A stretch of DNA of 64,000 nt from an uncultured Lysobacteraceae bacterium (GCA_937897645.1 CALCNV010000138.1:21217-85216); one strand, 5' to 3'. Positions 27,204 through 38,074 are shown, counted from the stretch's first letter. A program made the numbers and translations. The notes: generated by a model from the letters alone, not told the origin.

Positions 27204-28277
27204 CTATTTGAGTTGATACACGGGGGGCTCGCCTTCCCCGCCCTGCAAGGGACTGTCGTCGCCCAGCATGCGGTTGAAGCCGGAAAGGCCACTCAGCAGT
27301 TCCAGGTCCACTTCCAGCGTGCTGCCTTCCGCGCGCACTGGGGTGATCTTGCGCACCACGGACATGCCTTGCAGCGCTGCGGAGAGGCGCAGGTAGTCAT
27401 CGGTGTTGTTGATGCCCGTGAAGACCACGCGATAGGTGCCGGCAGGACCGCCGCTGCCACGCTTGCCATACCGCTTCATCAGCGCTTCGGCGGCACCGTC
27501 CGCGCCGGACGCCATCGCAACGCGCGCATCCGCGTGCTTGGTGGTCCACTTCGACAGCACCTTGCCCTTGTCCACGAACACCCAATCCGCCACCCACCCG
27601 GCCTTGGCACGGTAGAGCTTGCCGATGAGCTGCATGGGCGGCTGGTACTTGGCCGACGCCCGCGCAACCGCCGCCGTGTCCTGGCGCCAGATCGCGCCGA
27701 CCAGCGCCTGCTCGGCGGCATTGCCGGCGGGCAGGCCCAGTTTGTAGCCCCGCTCCACTGCGCGGTTCAGCAGCGGGCGCGCCGCATTGGCCTGGCCCAG
27801 GCCGACCAGGCGTGGGCCGCTGCCATCGTCGATCGCCATCCATACCACCGGTTTGGGCCGCGGCTGTGGCCACACCGGCATGCCCAGCGCACCCATCAAG
27901 GCATCCACTTCGGCCGGGGTGAAGCGCACCACCAGCATGGAGCGGAACGTCGGCGCACCGCTGGGTGAGGTGCCCTGGTCCTGGCGGTAGTCGTAACTGG
28001 CCACGTAGTCCTTGGCGTTGCGCAGTTCCGCGCCCACGCCCGGGCGTGCCATCGCGTTGCGGTCGCCGCTCAACTTGCCCAACACCACGCCCAGCGCGCG
28101 CGCGAAGGCATTGTTGCGCTCCGACTCGCCTTGGCTGTTGACCGTCACTTCGGCCTCGTAGACACCTTGGGCACCGGCACGATCCCCTTCCGTACGCGCA
28201 TCGCTCTGTGCCCACGCCGTCGTGGCCATCACTAGGGAAAAGACTGCAACCAGGGCAAAAGCGGTAATCCGGCGCAT
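27204..28277 (-). CDS. DUF2066 periplasmic protein
   Basis: A 357-residue exported protein with a signal peptide ending in TTAWA-QSD and a DUF2066 domain whose start, YEAEVTVNSQGESERNNAFARALGVVLGKLSGDR, is diagnostic. Function is unknown. It shares a transcript direction with the permease and hda (15-nt gap) and is divergent from purM. The position beside purM is conserved in Gammaproteobacteria. Confidence 0.88.
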   Translation of the reverse strand: MRRITAFALVAVFSLVMATTAWAQSDARTEGDRAGAQGVYEAEVTVNSQGESERNNAFARALGVVLGKLSGDRNAMARPGVGAELRNAKDYVASYDYRQDQGTSPSGAPTFRSMLVVRFTPAEVDALMGALGMPVWPQPRPKPVVWMAIDDGSGPRLVGLGQANAARPLLNRAVERGYKLGLPAGNAAEQALVGAIWRQDTAAVARASAKYQPPMQLIGKLYRAKAGWVADWVFVDKGKVLSKWTTKHADARVAMASGADGAAEALMKRYGKRGSGGPAGTYRVVFTGINNTDDYLRLSAALQGMSVVRKITPVRAEGSTLEVDLELLSGLSGFNRMLGDDSPLQGGEGEPPVYQLK

Positions 28278-28437
28278 CGAGCATCCTTGTAGCGAGCGAT
28301 TGCCGGACGAGATGCCGGCGAACAGGGTGAATTGTTGCCCGAATGCGCCCCGTACGCCAATTCCGACCGTTCAGGACGGCCGTTTTGCGTTCGGATTCAC
28401 TTAAAATCACCGCCTTCGCCCCGCCACTGGCCTTTCC

Positions 28438-29481
28438 GTGACCCAGCCTACCGCCCCTACTCCCCTGACCTACCGCGATGCCGGCGTTGATATCGACGCA
28501 GGCAATGAAGTGGTCGAGCGCATCAAGCCGCTGGTCAAGCGCAGCTTCCGGCCCGAGGTGATGGGTGGCCTGGGTGGGTTCGGCGCCTTGTTCGACCTGT
28601 CCGGCAAGTTCAAGGAGCCGGTGCTGGTTTCCGGCACCGATGGCGTGGGCACCAAGTTGAAACTGGCCCAGCAGTTGAACCGCCACGACACCATCGGCAT
28701 CGATCTGGTGGGCATGTGCGTGAACGACGTGCTGGTGCAGGGCGCGGAACCGCTGTTCTTCCTGGATTATTTCGCCACCGGCAAGCTGGACGTGGACACG
28801 GTGGTCGCCGTGGTCGGCGGCATCGCCAAGGGTTGCGAATTGTCAGGTTGCGCGCTGATCGGCGGCGAGACCGCAGAAATGCCGGATATGTACGCACCGG
28901 GCGAATATGACCTGGCCGGGTTCACCGTAGGCGCGGTGGAAAAATCAAAATTGCTCGACGGCAGCAAGGTGCGCGCGGGTGACGTGCTGGTGGGCCTAGC
29001 GTCGAGCGGCGCGCATTCCAATGGCTATTCGCTTATCCGCCGCATCTTCGACCGCGCCGGTCGTCCCGCTGACCTGGACTTGGGCGGCGTGAGCCTGGTC
29101 GATGCGCTGATGGCACCGACCACGCTGTACGTGAAGCCAGTGCTGGAGCTGCTGAAATCCCACGACATCCACGCCATGGCCCACATCACCGGCGGCGGCC
29201 TCAGCGAAAACATCATCCGCGTGGTGCCGGACGGCCTGGGCCTGCGCGTCGACGCCAGCGCGTGGACGTTGCCGCCGGTGTTCGATTGGTTGCAGCGCGA
29301 AGGCGCGGTGGCGGATACGGAGATGTGGCGCACCTTCAACTGCGGCATCGGCTTCGTGCTGATCGTGGCGCAGGACGCGCTGGCCACGCTGGAAACCGAT
29401 CTTGGCCGGCACGGCCTGGCCCACTGGCGCATTGGCGAAGTGGTCAAGGCGGGTGACGCAGAACGCGTGAAAATCGGCTGA
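28438..29481 (+). CDS. purM: Phosphoribosylformylglycinamidine cyclo-ligase PurM
   Basis: AIR synthetase, step five of purine synthesis, 347 residues. Family motifs are [77 protein letters not shown] and [16 protein letters not shown]. The start is GTG (28438), which gives the standard N terminus. The 160-bp gap upstream to DUF2066 contains TAAAAT (28402-28407), a possible -10 box. purN follows two genes later. Confidence 0.97.
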   Translation: MTQPTAPTPLTYRDAGVDIDAGNEVVERIKPLVKRSFRPEVMGGLGGFGALFDLSGKFKEPVLVSGTDGVGTKLKLAQQLNRHDTIGIDLVGMCVNDVLVQGAEPLFFLDYFATGKLDVDTVVAVVGGIAKGCELSGCALIGGETAEMPDMYAPGEYDLAGFTVGAVEKSKLLDGSKVRAGDVLVGLASSGAHSNGYSLIRRIFDRAGRPADLDLGGVSLVDALMAPTTLYVKPVLELLKSHDIHAMAHITGGGLSENIIRVVPDGLGLRVDASAWTLPPVFDWLQREGAVADTEMWRTFNCGIGFVLIVAQDALATLETDLGRHGLAHWRIGEVVKAGDAERVKIG

Positions 29482-29490
29482 CACCTGTCC

Positions 29491-30129
29491 ATGCAACGCG
29501 GCAAGAGGCTCGCCTTCGGGCTGACGATTGCATTGTTCGCGGTCACTTGGATTTCTCCGCTGTGGCCGCTGGAACAAGCCATGCATGGCAGCCTGGCCGT
29601 AATCGGTCTTGTCGCGCTGTGGTGGCACGACCGGCGCTGGCCGATGCTTTTCTCCCACTTCGTGATGATCTGCTTGTTCATTGCCATACATTGCACGGCA
29701 GCGCGCTGGCTGTATTCCAACGTGCCATATGACCAGTGGATGCAGGACCTGGCTGGATGGTCTCCCCAGCAGGCGTTCGGTTGGCAGCGCAACCACAGTG
29801 ATCGGCTGATTCATTTCCTCTATGGCGTATGTTTCGCGCCGGCGGTGCGCCACTACCTGTGTCAACGCTGGCCCTTGAGCCCGCGACAGGGATTCGTATT
29901 GGCGGTGATGGTCATCATGTGCACCAGCCTTATGTATGAATGGCTGGAATGGGGCATCGCCCTGATGCTATCCCCCGAGGCCGCCGAGTCCTACAACGGC
30001 CAGCAAGGCGATATGTGGGATGCACATGCGGACATGCTGCTGGCCACTCTGGGAGCGCTGGCAGCATGGCCGATGCGCGCCAACGCGTCTCGCCCTACTC
30101 ATGCCTTATCGCAAAAGGCGCTTGCATGA
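29491..30129 (+). CDS. DUF2238 (YjdF-like) membrane protein
   Basis: A 212-residue inner-membrane protein with about six helices. Conserved family features are HSDRLIHFLYG, MYEWLEWG and QQGDMWDAHADMLLATLGAL. Function is unknown. It sits 9 nt after purM and overlaps purN by 4 nt, so it is translationally coupled within the purine operon although nothing ties it to purine synthesis directly. Confidence 0.85.
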   Translation: MQRGKRLAFGLTIALFAVTWISPLWPLEQAMHGSLAVIGLVALWWHDRRWPMLFSHFVMICLFIAIHCTAARWLYSNVPYDQWMQDLAGWSPQQAFGWQRNHSDRLIHFLYGVCFAPAVRHYLCQRWPLSPRQGFVLAVMVIMCTSLMYEWLEWGIALMLSPEAAESYNGQQGDMWDAHADMLLATLGALAAWPMRANASRPTHALSQKALA

Positions 30130-30800
30130 CGCTGCGCATCGCCGTACTCGTTTCAGGCCGTGGCAGCAATCTGCAAGTATTGCTGGATGCGATTGCGAAA
30201 AGAACACTGGCCGCGGACATCGTGGGCGTGTTTTCCGATAAACCTCAGGCACCTGCCCTGCAGCGGGTAGCGGAAGCATTGCGATGGAGCGTGGATGCAC
30301 GTTCATGCGTGGATCGTGAATCATTCGACCAGCAGCTTGCCGGCGCCGTTGCCGCGACCCGGCCGGACTGGGTGATCTGCGCGGGCTACATGCGCATCCT
30401 GGGTGACGCCTTCATCGCCTGCTTCCGCGGACGCTTGCTCAATATCCACCCCTCGCTGCTGCCGAAATACAAAGGACTTCGCACCCATGTGCGTGCGCTG
30501 GAGGCGGGGGATCGCGAACACGGCGCCAGCGTGCACCTGGTCGTGCCTGAACTGGACGCGGGTGCCGTGATCGCACAGGTCCGCGTACCGATCCTGGCGG
30601 GCGACACCCCCGAGACCTTGGCCCAGCGGCTGTTGCCACGCGAACACGCCCTGTTGCTCGCCGTATTGCAACTGGTCGCGAGCGGCCGAATTACTGAACG
30701 CGACGGACGCGCCTGTCTGGACGGTCAGCCCGTATTTAGTCCCTTGCATCTAGATTCCTCCGCTACCCTGATGCCTGCAAACCCCACGCCCTCCTCATGA
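30126..30800 (+). CDS. purN: Phosphoribosylglycinamide formyltransferase PurN
   Basis: GAR transformylase using 10-formyl-tetrahydrofolate, step three of purine synthesis, 224 residues. The phosphate-binding VLVSGRGSNLQ, the catalytic NIHPSLLPKYKGLRTH and GASVHLVVPELDAGAVIAQ are clear. The C-terminal 20 residues (ATLMPANPTPSS) extend beyond the usual end. The ATG overlaps the DUF2238 stop and its own stop overlaps the DUF3108 start. Confidence 0.95.
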   Translation: MTLRIAVLVSGRGSNLQVLLDAIAKRTLAADIVGVFSDKPQAPALQRVAEALRWSVDARSCVDRESFDQQLAGAVAATRPDWVICAGYMRILGDAFIACFRGRLLNIHPSLLPKYKGLRTHVRALEAGDREHGASVHLVVPELDAGAVIAQVRVPILAGDTPETLAQRLLPREHALLLAVLQLVASGRITERDGRACLDGQPVFSPLHLDSSATLMPANPTPSS

Positions 30801-31513
30801 AACCCATGTTCCCGCGCCTCATGCTGCTTGGCGCACTGGCCATCGCCAGCCTCCCCGCCGCCGCGCTAGAGCCCTTCGTGGCCACCTACCAGGCCTTCAA
30901 CGAAGGCAAGCTGGCGGGTAATGCCACGATGAAAGTGGTGAATACCGAGGGTGATCGCTGGCGTGTGGACCTGGGCATTCGCGGTAGCCGCGGCTTCGCG
31001 AAACTGGTGGCGTTGAACATCGAGCAGAGCACCCTGTTCGACACGCCTGGCGAGGTGTTTCGCCCACTCAGCCAGGCCACGGTGAAACATGCCCTGTTCA
31101 CCGGCAAGAAGACCTTCGGTGTCTTTGACTGGAAGGCAGGCACTGCGCATTGGGAAGGCGACCTGAAGAAAACCCGGCTCGCACCGATTCCCCTGCAGAC
31201 CGGCGACATGACTGCCCTGCTGATGAACCTTGCGGTCATCCGCGACGCCCAGCCCGGCAAGGCGTTGAATTACCGCGTCGTTGAAAACGGGCGGGCGCGT
31301 GACTATCAATATTCCGTTGCCGAGCAGACTGAAATCGTACCTGTCGACGACCTGAGTTACGACGCCATGCGCATATCGCGAACCAATGGCGGCGACACCG
31401 AAACCGTGTTCTGGGTCGCCAGTGGCGTACCCACCCCCATACGCATCCTGCAACGTGAAAACGGCCAGGACACCATCGACCTGCGCCTGGTCGAATACCA
31501 AGGAGTGCAATAA
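30797..31513 (+). CDS. DUF3108 periplasmic protein (first copy)
   Basis: A 238-residue exported protein with a signal peptide ending in LPAAA and the DUF3108 pattern EPFVATYQAFNEGKLAGNATMKV, TLFDTPGEVFRPLS and PTPIRILQRENGQDTIDLRLVEY. Members form a beta-barrel-like fold and are often next to purN; role unknown. The next gene is a paralogue, so the two probably arose by tandem duplication. Overlaps purN by 4 nt. Confidence 0.85.
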   Translation: MKPMFPRLMLLGALAIASLPAAALEPFVATYQAFNEGKLAGNATMKVVNTEGDRWRVDLGIRGSRGFAKLVALNIEQSTLFDTPGEVFRPLSQATVKHALFTGKKTFGVFDWKAGTAHWEGDLKKTRLAPIPLQTGDMTALLMNLAVIRDAQPGKALNYRVVENGRARDYQYSVAEQTEIVPVDDLSYDAMRISRTNGGDTETVFWVASGVPTPIRILQRENGQDTIDLRLVEYQGVQ

Positions 31514-31516
31514 GCC

Positions 31517-32203
31517 ATGACTGTCCATTTCCTTTCCCCGCTTCGCGTAGCGGCCATCGCCGCCCTGGTTGCCATGAGTGCGCCTGCGCTCGCCATCGAG
31601 GCGTTCACCGCCGACTACCAGGCCACGGCCATGGGCATGCAGGGCGATGGCAAGGTCACCATCACCGCCCAGCCCAACAACCGCTGGCAGTACAGCCTGA
31701 CGGTGAAGAACCAGCTGGTCGACCTGAGCCAGAAGACCGTTTTCGACGAACAGGGCACCTGGTTGCGCCCGCTTTCAAGCTCCGATCTTTCGCGGCTGCT
31801 GGTGAGGAAGGTCGCGGTGAACACCAACTTCGACTGGACCAGCAACAAGGCTACCTGGACCGGTGACGTCAAGCCCGAGCGCGCCGGCCCGGTTGCCCTT
31901 AAAACGGGCGACATGGACGCCCTGCTGGTCAACATGGCGATCGTGCGTGACGTCGCTGCGGGCAGGCCGCTGACCTACCGCCTTGTTGAAAACGGCAGCG
32001 CCAAATTGATGACTTACCAGGTCGCCGGCAAGGAGAAGCTGACCATCGGCGGCCAGTCACGTGAAGCCACCAAGGTGGTACGCACCAACGGCAAGAAGCA
32101 GACCCTGGTCTGGGTGGTGCCCAACATGCCCATTCCCGCACGCATCCTGCAACGCCAGGATGGCCAGGACTTCATCGACCTTCAGTTGAAGGCGTGGCGC
32201 TGA
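31517..32203 (+). CDS. DUF3108 periplasmic protein (second copy)
   Basis: A 228-residue paralogue of the preceding protein. The signal peptide ends in SAPALA-IEAF. The parallel segments are FTADYQATAMGMQGDGKVTI, KTVFDEQGTWLRPLSSSDL, LKTGDMDALLVNMAIVRDV and ARILQRQDGQDFIDLQLKAW. It starts 3 nt after the first copy. A strong bidirectional hairpin follows its stop. Confidence 0.85.
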   Translation: MTVHFLSPLRVAAIAALVAMSAPALAIEAFTADYQATAMGMQGDGKVTITAQPNNRWQYSLTVKNQLVDLSQKTVFDEQGTWLRPLSSSDLSRLLVRKVAVNTNFDWTSNKATWTGDVKPERAGPVALKTGDMDALLVNMAIVRDVAAGRPLTYRLVENGSAKLMTYQVAGKEKLTIGGQSREATKVVRTNGKKQTLVWVVPNMPIPARILQRQDGQDFIDLQLKAWR

Positions 32204-32241
32204 GTTTTTTTGCGGTCACGGCCTGAGAGTCCGCAACATGG

Positions 32242-32269
32242 AAAAGCCCGGCGATGCCGGGCTTTTTTT
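32242..32269. terminator. Bidirectional Rho-independent terminator
   Basis: AAAAGCCCGGC and GCCGGGCTTTT pair over a 3-nt loop (GAT) and are followed by more T on the plus strand and, read from the other side, a TTTT run on the minus strand. It ends the purM-DUF3108 transcript and the facing EF-hand gene. Confidence 0.9.
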
Positions 32270-32594
32270 ATTCGTTTGTTGTTGCCGGCGCCATCGTCGT
32301 GCGGCAATCGACGCGGATCGGGCGCTGGTCGCTGCGCCAATGGTAGGCCGCGCATTCACGTTGGCCTTCGCTGGTCTTGGTCACCACCACGGCGTGGAAG
32401 GCCTGCAGGATCTCCTGGCGGGTGACCGTGCCGTCGCCGTCCCAGTCCATGTCCTTGGTGGCGATGCCGCTGATGCCAGCGGCTCCGATGTAGCTCAGCC
32501 AGGCCACCACTGCCAAGGCAGTCAGCACGAGGCCGAGCAAGGCCTTGCGACGTGTCGAGAAGCGCTTGGCTTGGGCTGGTGTCGTCGGGCTCAT
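32268..32594 (-). CDS. Membrane-anchored EF-hand protein
   Basis: A 108-residue protein with one transmembrane helix (about 18-36) and one canonical EF-hand loop at 50-61, D-W-D-G-D-G-T-V-T-R-Q-E, with acidic ligands at positions 1, 3, 5 and 12. It may bind calcium on the periplasmic side; a C-terminal Cys pair (ECAAYHW, RVDCRTT) could form a disulfide. It is 8 nt downstream of murA on the same strand. The frame opens at a TTG six nt earlier; the ATG at 32594 is preferred. Confidence 0.65.
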   Translation of the reverse strand: MSPTTPAQAKRFSTRRKALLGLVLTALAVVAWLSYIGAAGISGIATKDMDWDGDGTVTRQEILQAFHAVVVTKTSEGQRECAAYHWRSDQRPIRVDCRTTMAPATTNE

Positions 32595-32602
32595 GGGCAA
32601 CC

Positions 32603-33946
<1,344 letters not shown>

Positions 33947-33964
33947 TTATGGCAAGGTGCGGTC

Positions 33965-35593
33965 CTATTTGATGCCTAGGCCGCGCCGCATTTCTTCGAC
34001 CTTCTTTACTGCATTGGCCTGCCAGGGATCTTTCCTGTCCGCGACCTTGATGATGGTCTTCAGCAGTTCGTCGTCGATCGGATCCTGGGTTGCTATGCGC
34101 AGGTTGAGTTGCATGATCCAGCCGGCGCCATCATCCGGGTATTCTTTGTTGAGCCGGTCGACGAAGGGCTTGGCCTTCGCTGCCGCCGCACGCGCCTCCA
34201 GGCCGCTGCTGAACAGCCACATCCTAGAAAGCTCCATCAGCGAGGACTGCCGGTACTCTTGGTCTTCCAGTGCAATACGGAAGTGCTTGTCGGCCAGCCC
34301 GTACTGCTTCGCATTGTAATAGCCACCAGCCAGCAAGTACTGGCCATAGGAGTCCTTCTCATCCAGGTCCACGGCCTGCTGCGAATAGCGCATGCTCCAC
34401 TCCGGCTCCTGCGCGACCAGCGCCGAGGCTATCCAGTTCAGGCCCCAAGCACCGATTTCCTTGAACCTGGTTTGCTGAAGCAGGTAAGCCACGCCCTTCC
34501 AGGTATCCGGGTCACCGTCTTCCAGGTTCAAGGCGACATTGGCCGCGTCGCCGAGCGCGTCCTCATTGGAACCAGTATGGATCGCCACCTCGAGGATTTC
34601 GGCAGTGGCGCGAGTGAACTGATCATCGGCGATAAGCCTGTCTCCGCGATCCGCAAAAGGCCTCGCCATATGCATGGACAACTGCGGGCGACGCTCGACA
34701 TAGCCGGACAGGCGGTTGGCGTAAGCCAGCATTTCCTCGTAGCTGCCGCCCCAGCGCGGAGTCAGCGACCGCATTCGCGCATTGGCCAGCTCCAGGCATG
34801 CAGGGTCCAGCTTCTCGGCATGTTCGAAGCCGCTTCGTTCTACTTTCGCCTGCGAGGACAGCATCCCCACATCGACCAGGCCGGTGAACGCAGGAATCAA
34901 ACGGGGATTGATCGATGCAGCCTTCTCGAACTCGGGAATCGCCAGGTCGACGAATTCGCCCATGCGTCGCATATTGTCGGCGGGTGTTTCGGAAGCGTAA
35001 CCGGCACCCCGCGCGGCCCAGGCAGATCCGCGGTAGAAAGCGCCCCTAGCCAGGTGGGCGTATGCGCTGCCTGGCGCTTTCCGCAGCCACGCGGCGGTCA
35101 TGCGATCAGTGTCTGCACTGGAGTTGTTGAGCAGGTAATCAAACGTGTCGTGGATGTTTTCGCTGAACTCCGAGTCGGAGTAGTGCCTGGCAAGGCTCGC
35201 CTCCATCATGGCCTCAAGCTGGGCCAATTCGTCCCGGTCGATCATGCCTTCGATTTCGGCCAGGGTTGGAAGCTTCAGTTTGTAATGGTGGTTGCAATGC
35301 GCCGCGGAATGGCCAGCCGGCCATCGATTGCCCGGCAGGTCCGGGAACGCCAGGCATCTTTGCAATGGGTCGCTGATTCGCACCGCATGCCTGGCCTGGA
35401 TGAAGTAATCGCGCCAAGGGGCCGGGAGCTGCTTGAACGCGTCGGCATCCGCCCTGTCGGGAATCGCAGGCAACTCCGTGGCCATGCTCGCCGGTGCCGC
35501 AAGCGCGCATGCCACCGCAAGAAGCACGCATCCGCGCCCGGCAAGGCGGCGGACAACCCTGCGCAGGGCAGACGCGGTGGCAAGCAGACTCAA
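33965..35593 (-). CDS. DUF4034/TPR-type periplasmic protein, inserted between ibaG and murA
   Basis: A 542-residue exported protein. The signal peptide RRLAGRGCVLLAVACALAAPASMA is followed by alpha-helical repeats. Helical units such as GSAYAHLARGAFYRGSAWAARG and AVDLDEKDSYGQYLLAGGYYNAKQYGLADKHFR are TPR-like, and the whole resembles DUF4034 proteins of Xanthomonadaceae. Cys79, CNHH and a charged C terminus are other features. The start appears to be TTG (35593), overlapping the ibaG stop (TTGA). Role unknown; by position it may be cotranscribed with ibaG and murA. Confidence 0.6.
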   Translation of the reverse strand: MSLLATASALRRVVRRLAGRGCVLLAVACALAAPASMATELPAIPDRADADAFKQLPAPWRDYFIQARHAVRISDPLQRCLAFPDLPGNRWPAGHSAAHCNHHYKLKLPTLAEIEGMIDRDELAQLEAMMEASLARHYSDSEFSENIHDTFDYLLNNSSADTDRMTAAWLRKAPGSAYAHLARGAFYRGSAWAARGAGYASETPADNMRRMGEFVDLAIPEFEKAASINPRLIPAFTGLVDVGMLSSQAKVERSGFEHAEKLDPACLELANARMRSLTPRWGGSYEEMLAYANRLSGYVERRPQLSMHMARPFADRGDRLIADDQFTRATAEILEVAIHTGSNEDALGDAANVALNLEDGDPDTWKGVAYLLQQTRFKEIGAWGLNWIASALVAQEPEWSMRYSQQAVDLDEKDSYGQYLLAGGYYNAKQYGLADKHFRIALEDQEYRQSSLMELSRMWLFSSGLEARAAAAKAKPFVDRLNKEYPDDGAGWIMQLNLRIATQDPIDDELLKTIIKVADRKDPWQANAVKKVEEMRRGLGIK

Positions 35594-35817
35594 ACTGCTT
35601 CTTCCGGACTCAATGTCTTCAATGCCAGCGCATGGATCGCGCCGCCCATCAGTTCGCCCAGCGTGGCATAGACCAGGCGGTGGCGGGCCAGCGGCAGTTT
35701 GCCGCGGAAGGCGTCGGATACCACGGTCGCCTCGAAGTGCACTCCATCCTCGCCACTCACCTGCACTTGGGCGCCCGGCAGGCCGGTTTCTATGAGTTTT
35801 CGGATGGTTTCGGCGTC
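35590..35817 (-). CDS. ibaG: BolA family protein IbaG
   Basis: A small BolA-fold protein of about 75 residues, related to IbaG (YrbA), which partners monothiol glutaredoxins in Fe-S and heme handling. The pattern LDAETIRKLIETGLPGAQVQVSGEDGVHFEATVVSDAFRGKLPLARHRLVYATLGELMGG includes the invariant RHRLVYA and the usual His. I prefer the TTG at 35817, which matches the usual family start and has AGGAAAAG upstream; an ATG at 35850 would add 11 residues and lie 23 nt from the divergent kdsD start. Confidence 0.85.
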   Translation of the reverse strand, partial: DAETIRKLIETGLPGAQVQVSGEDGVHFEATVVSDAFRGKLPLARHRLVYATLGELMGGAIHALALKTLSPEEAV

Positions 35818-35873
35818 CAACGTGCTTTTCCTAATAAAATGCCGGGTCATTCTAACCCCCGGCCGGCACCTAC

Positions 35874-36878
35874 ATGCCTCAAGCGCTGCCCCCTACCGAA
35901 GCCTTCACCGATGCCAGCCTGGCCTCCAGCGGACGCCAGGTGGTCGAAATCGAGGCGCAGGCGCTGCAGGACCTGGCGACCCGTATCGACGGCGGCTTTG
36001 CGGCGGCTTGCCGGCTGGTGCTGGCATCCAAGGGCCGCGTGGTGGCGACCGGCATGGGCAAGTCCGGGCACATCGCGCGCAAGATCGCCGCGACGCTGGC
36101 GTCCACCGGCACTCCGGCGTTTTTCGTGCATCCGGGCGAAGCCGGGCATGGCGACCTTGGCATGATCACCGACGCCGACGTGGTGCTGGCGCTGTCCTAT
36201 TCCGGCGAATCCGACGAAGTCCTGACCCTGCTGCCGGTGCTCAAGCGCCAGGGCAATGCGGTGATCGCCATGACCGGCAAGCCGCAGTCAACCCTGGCCC
36301 GCGCCGCCGACGTGCACCTGGACGTGAGCGTATCGGTGGAAGCCTGCCCGCTGGATCTGGCCCCCACCTCCAGCACCACTGCCACCCTGGCCATGGGTGA
36401 TGCACTGGCCGTGGCCCTGCTGGAAGCGCGCGGCTTCACCGCCGACGACTTCGCCCGCTCGCACCCGGCCGGCAGCCTGGGCCGCCGCCTGCTGCTGCAT
36501 ATCACCGACGTGATGCATGCCGGCGACGACGTGCCGCGCGTGCAGGCCACGGCGACCTTGAGCGAAGCACTGGTGGAAATGAGCCGCAAGCGACTGGGCA
36601 TGACCTCGGTAGTCGATGGCGAAGGCCGCCTGTTGGGACTGTTCACCGATGGCGACCTGCGCCGCACGCTGGACGACGCCGCGCTGGACGTGCGCACCGC
36701 GATGATCGCCGACGTGATGACCCGCAATCCCAGGACCATCGCTGCCGACCAACTTGCCGTTGAAGCCGCAAGACTGATGGAAACCTACAAGATCAGCGGG
36801 CTTGTCGTGGTCGACGAGGCCGGTCACGCGGTTGGCGCACTCAATATTCACGACCTGTTGCGTGCGCGAGTGGTCTAA
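35874..36878 (+). CDS. kdsD: Arabinose-5-phosphate isomerase KdsD
   Basis: It makes D-arabinose-5-phosphate from ribulose-5-phosphate for Kdo synthesis, 334 residues. An N-terminal SIS domain holds VVATGMGKSGHIARKIAATLASTGTPAFFVHPGEAGHGDLGMI and LALSYSGESDEV. Two C-terminal CBS domains follow (TDVMHAGDDVPRV..., VMTRNPRTIAADQ...). First in the Kdo/LPS transport run kdsD-kdsC-lptC-lptA-lptB-rpoN. Confidence 0.95.
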   Translation: MPQALPPTEAFTDASLASSGRQVVEIEAQALQDLATRIDGGFAAACRLVLASKGRVVATGMGKSGHIARKIAATLASTGTPAFFVHPGEAGHGDLGMITDADVVLALSYSGESDEVLTLLPVLKRQGNAVIAMTGKPQSTLARAADVHLDVSVSVEACPLDLAPTSSTTATLAMGDALAVALLEARGFTADDFARSHPAGSLGRRLLLHITDVMHAGDDVPRVQATATLSEALVEMSRKRLGMTSVVDGEGRLLGLFTDGDLRRTLDDAALDVRTAMIADVMTRNPRTIAADQLAVEAARLMETYKISGLVVVDEAGHAVGALNIHDLLRARVV

Positions 36879-36883
36879 AAGCC

Positions 36884-36970
36884 TTGGTTCCTGGTTCTTG
36901 GTTGTTGGCAACTGCCGATGCCGAACGAATGGCCTATAACCTAGAACCAACAACCAAGAACCAACAACCT
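36884..36970. repeat. TTGGTTSTTGG-type inverted repeat before kdsC
   Basis: Left arm 36884-36908 consists of repeated GGTTCTTGGTTGTTGG-type units; right arm 36944-36969 carries the inverse (CCAACAACCAAGAACC). The same sequence family recurs at 63309-63392 before hemE. It splits the kdsD-kdsC junction of an otherwise tight operon. Confidence 0.85.
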
Positions 36971-36980
36971 GACCTCCCCT

Positions 36981-37514
36981 ATGCCCCTCATTCCCGACGA
37001 CATCCGCCAACGCGCCACCCACATCAAGCTGGTGTGCTTCGACGTGGACGGCACTTTGACGGATGGCCGGCTGTTCTTCGACGCGGAAGGGAACGAATCC
37101 AAGGCCTTCCACGTGCTGGATGGCCAGGGCCTGGTCTTGCTGCGCCGCTGTGGCATCCAGGTCGCACTCATCACGGCGCGCAACAGCAAGGTGGCCGAAG
37201 CGCGCGGTCGCGACCTCGGCATACCGGTGTTCATCGGCGCCAAGGACAAGCTGGCGCAGGTGCGCTTACTCTGCGAAGAGATGGATATCCAATTCCACCA
37301 GGTGGCCTTCATGGGCGATGACCTGCCGGACCTCGTCGCACTGCGTGCCGTTGGGTTGGCGGTTGCACCGGCCAACGCGCACCACTGGATCGCCGAACGC
37401 GTGCATTGGCAAACGACGGGCAAGGGTGGAAAGGGCGCCGCGCGCGAACTGTGCGACCTGCTGCTGGATGCACAAGGCCATACCGAAGCGTTGCTTGCGG
37501 AGCAGACTGCGTGA
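36981..37514 (+). CDS. kdsC: 3-deoxy-D-manno-octulosonate 8-phosphate phosphatase KdsC
   Basis: A HAD-family phosphatase of 177 residues that dephosphorylates Kdo-8-phosphate. The nucleophile motif is CFDVDGTLTDGRLFF; motif II is ITARNSKV; motif III/IV is VAFMGDDLPDLVAL. The ATG is 10 nt after the repeat. The stop overlaps the GTG start of lptC. Confidence 0.95.
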   Translation: MPLIPDDIRQRATHIKLVCFDVDGTLTDGRLFFDAEGNESKAFHVLDGQGLVLLRRCGIQVALITARNSKVAEARGRDLGIPVFIGAKDKLAQVRLLCEEMDIQFHQVAFMGDDLPDLVALRAVGLAVAPANAHHWIAERVHWQTTGKGGKGAARELCDLLLDAQGHTEALLAEQTA

Positions 37515-38074
37515 GCTGGCGCCTGATCCTGGGCCTGGTGCTGCTGGTGGCCGCAGTGTTCAGTGGCTGGTCGGCCTGGAAGCAGCGCGACGCGATCGAG
37601 GTGCCTGTCGCGGCTACCGGGCGCTCCGACTACCTGATGCGCGAATTCGAGATGATCAGCCTGGATGACAAAGGCCAGGAGTCCATCACCCTGCGCGCGC
37701 CGGAGATGCAGCGCAATGCCACGGACCAGACCTTCCAGATAGCCACGCCGCTGTTCCTGCTGCCTGACAGCAAGGGCCAACACTGGGAAATGCGTTCCAA
37801 GACGGCATGGGTGAGCGCCAAGGGGGATGAACTCAGGCTCAGCGGCAGCGTCGAAGGGCGCAGTCCGGAAGCGGCGCTGGTGCCAACGCTGTTCAAGACC
37901 GAGCGACTGAACGTTTTCCCCCGCAAGAACCTCGCCAGCACGGACGATGCCGTCACCATCACCCGCCCCGGTTCTATACTCACCGGCGTGGGTTTCGAAG
38001 TTGACACCCGAACCAAGCAATACACCCTCAAGTCCCAGGTCAAGACACGATATGAACCCAAGTCTGCGCGCTAG
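37511..38074 (+). CDS. lptC: LPS export protein LptC
   Basis: A bitopic inner-membrane protein of 187 residues that links LptB2FG to LptA and passes LPS across the periplasm. One N-terminal helix (ILGLVLLVAAVFSGWSAW) is followed by the OstA-like jellyroll (YLMREFEMISLDDKGQ, WEMRSKTAWVSAKGDELRLSGSVE). The start is GTG at 37511, overlapping the kdsC stop (GTGA). Confidence 0.9.
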   Translation: MSWRLILGLVLLVAAVFSGWSAWKQRDAIEVPVAATGRSDYLMREFEMISLDDKGQESITLRAPEMQRNATDQTFQIATPLFLLPDSKGQHWEMRSKTAWVSAKGDELRLSGSVEGRSPEAALVPTLFKTERLNVFPRKNLASTDDAVTITRPGSILTGVGFEVDTRTKQYTLKSQVKTRYEPKSAR

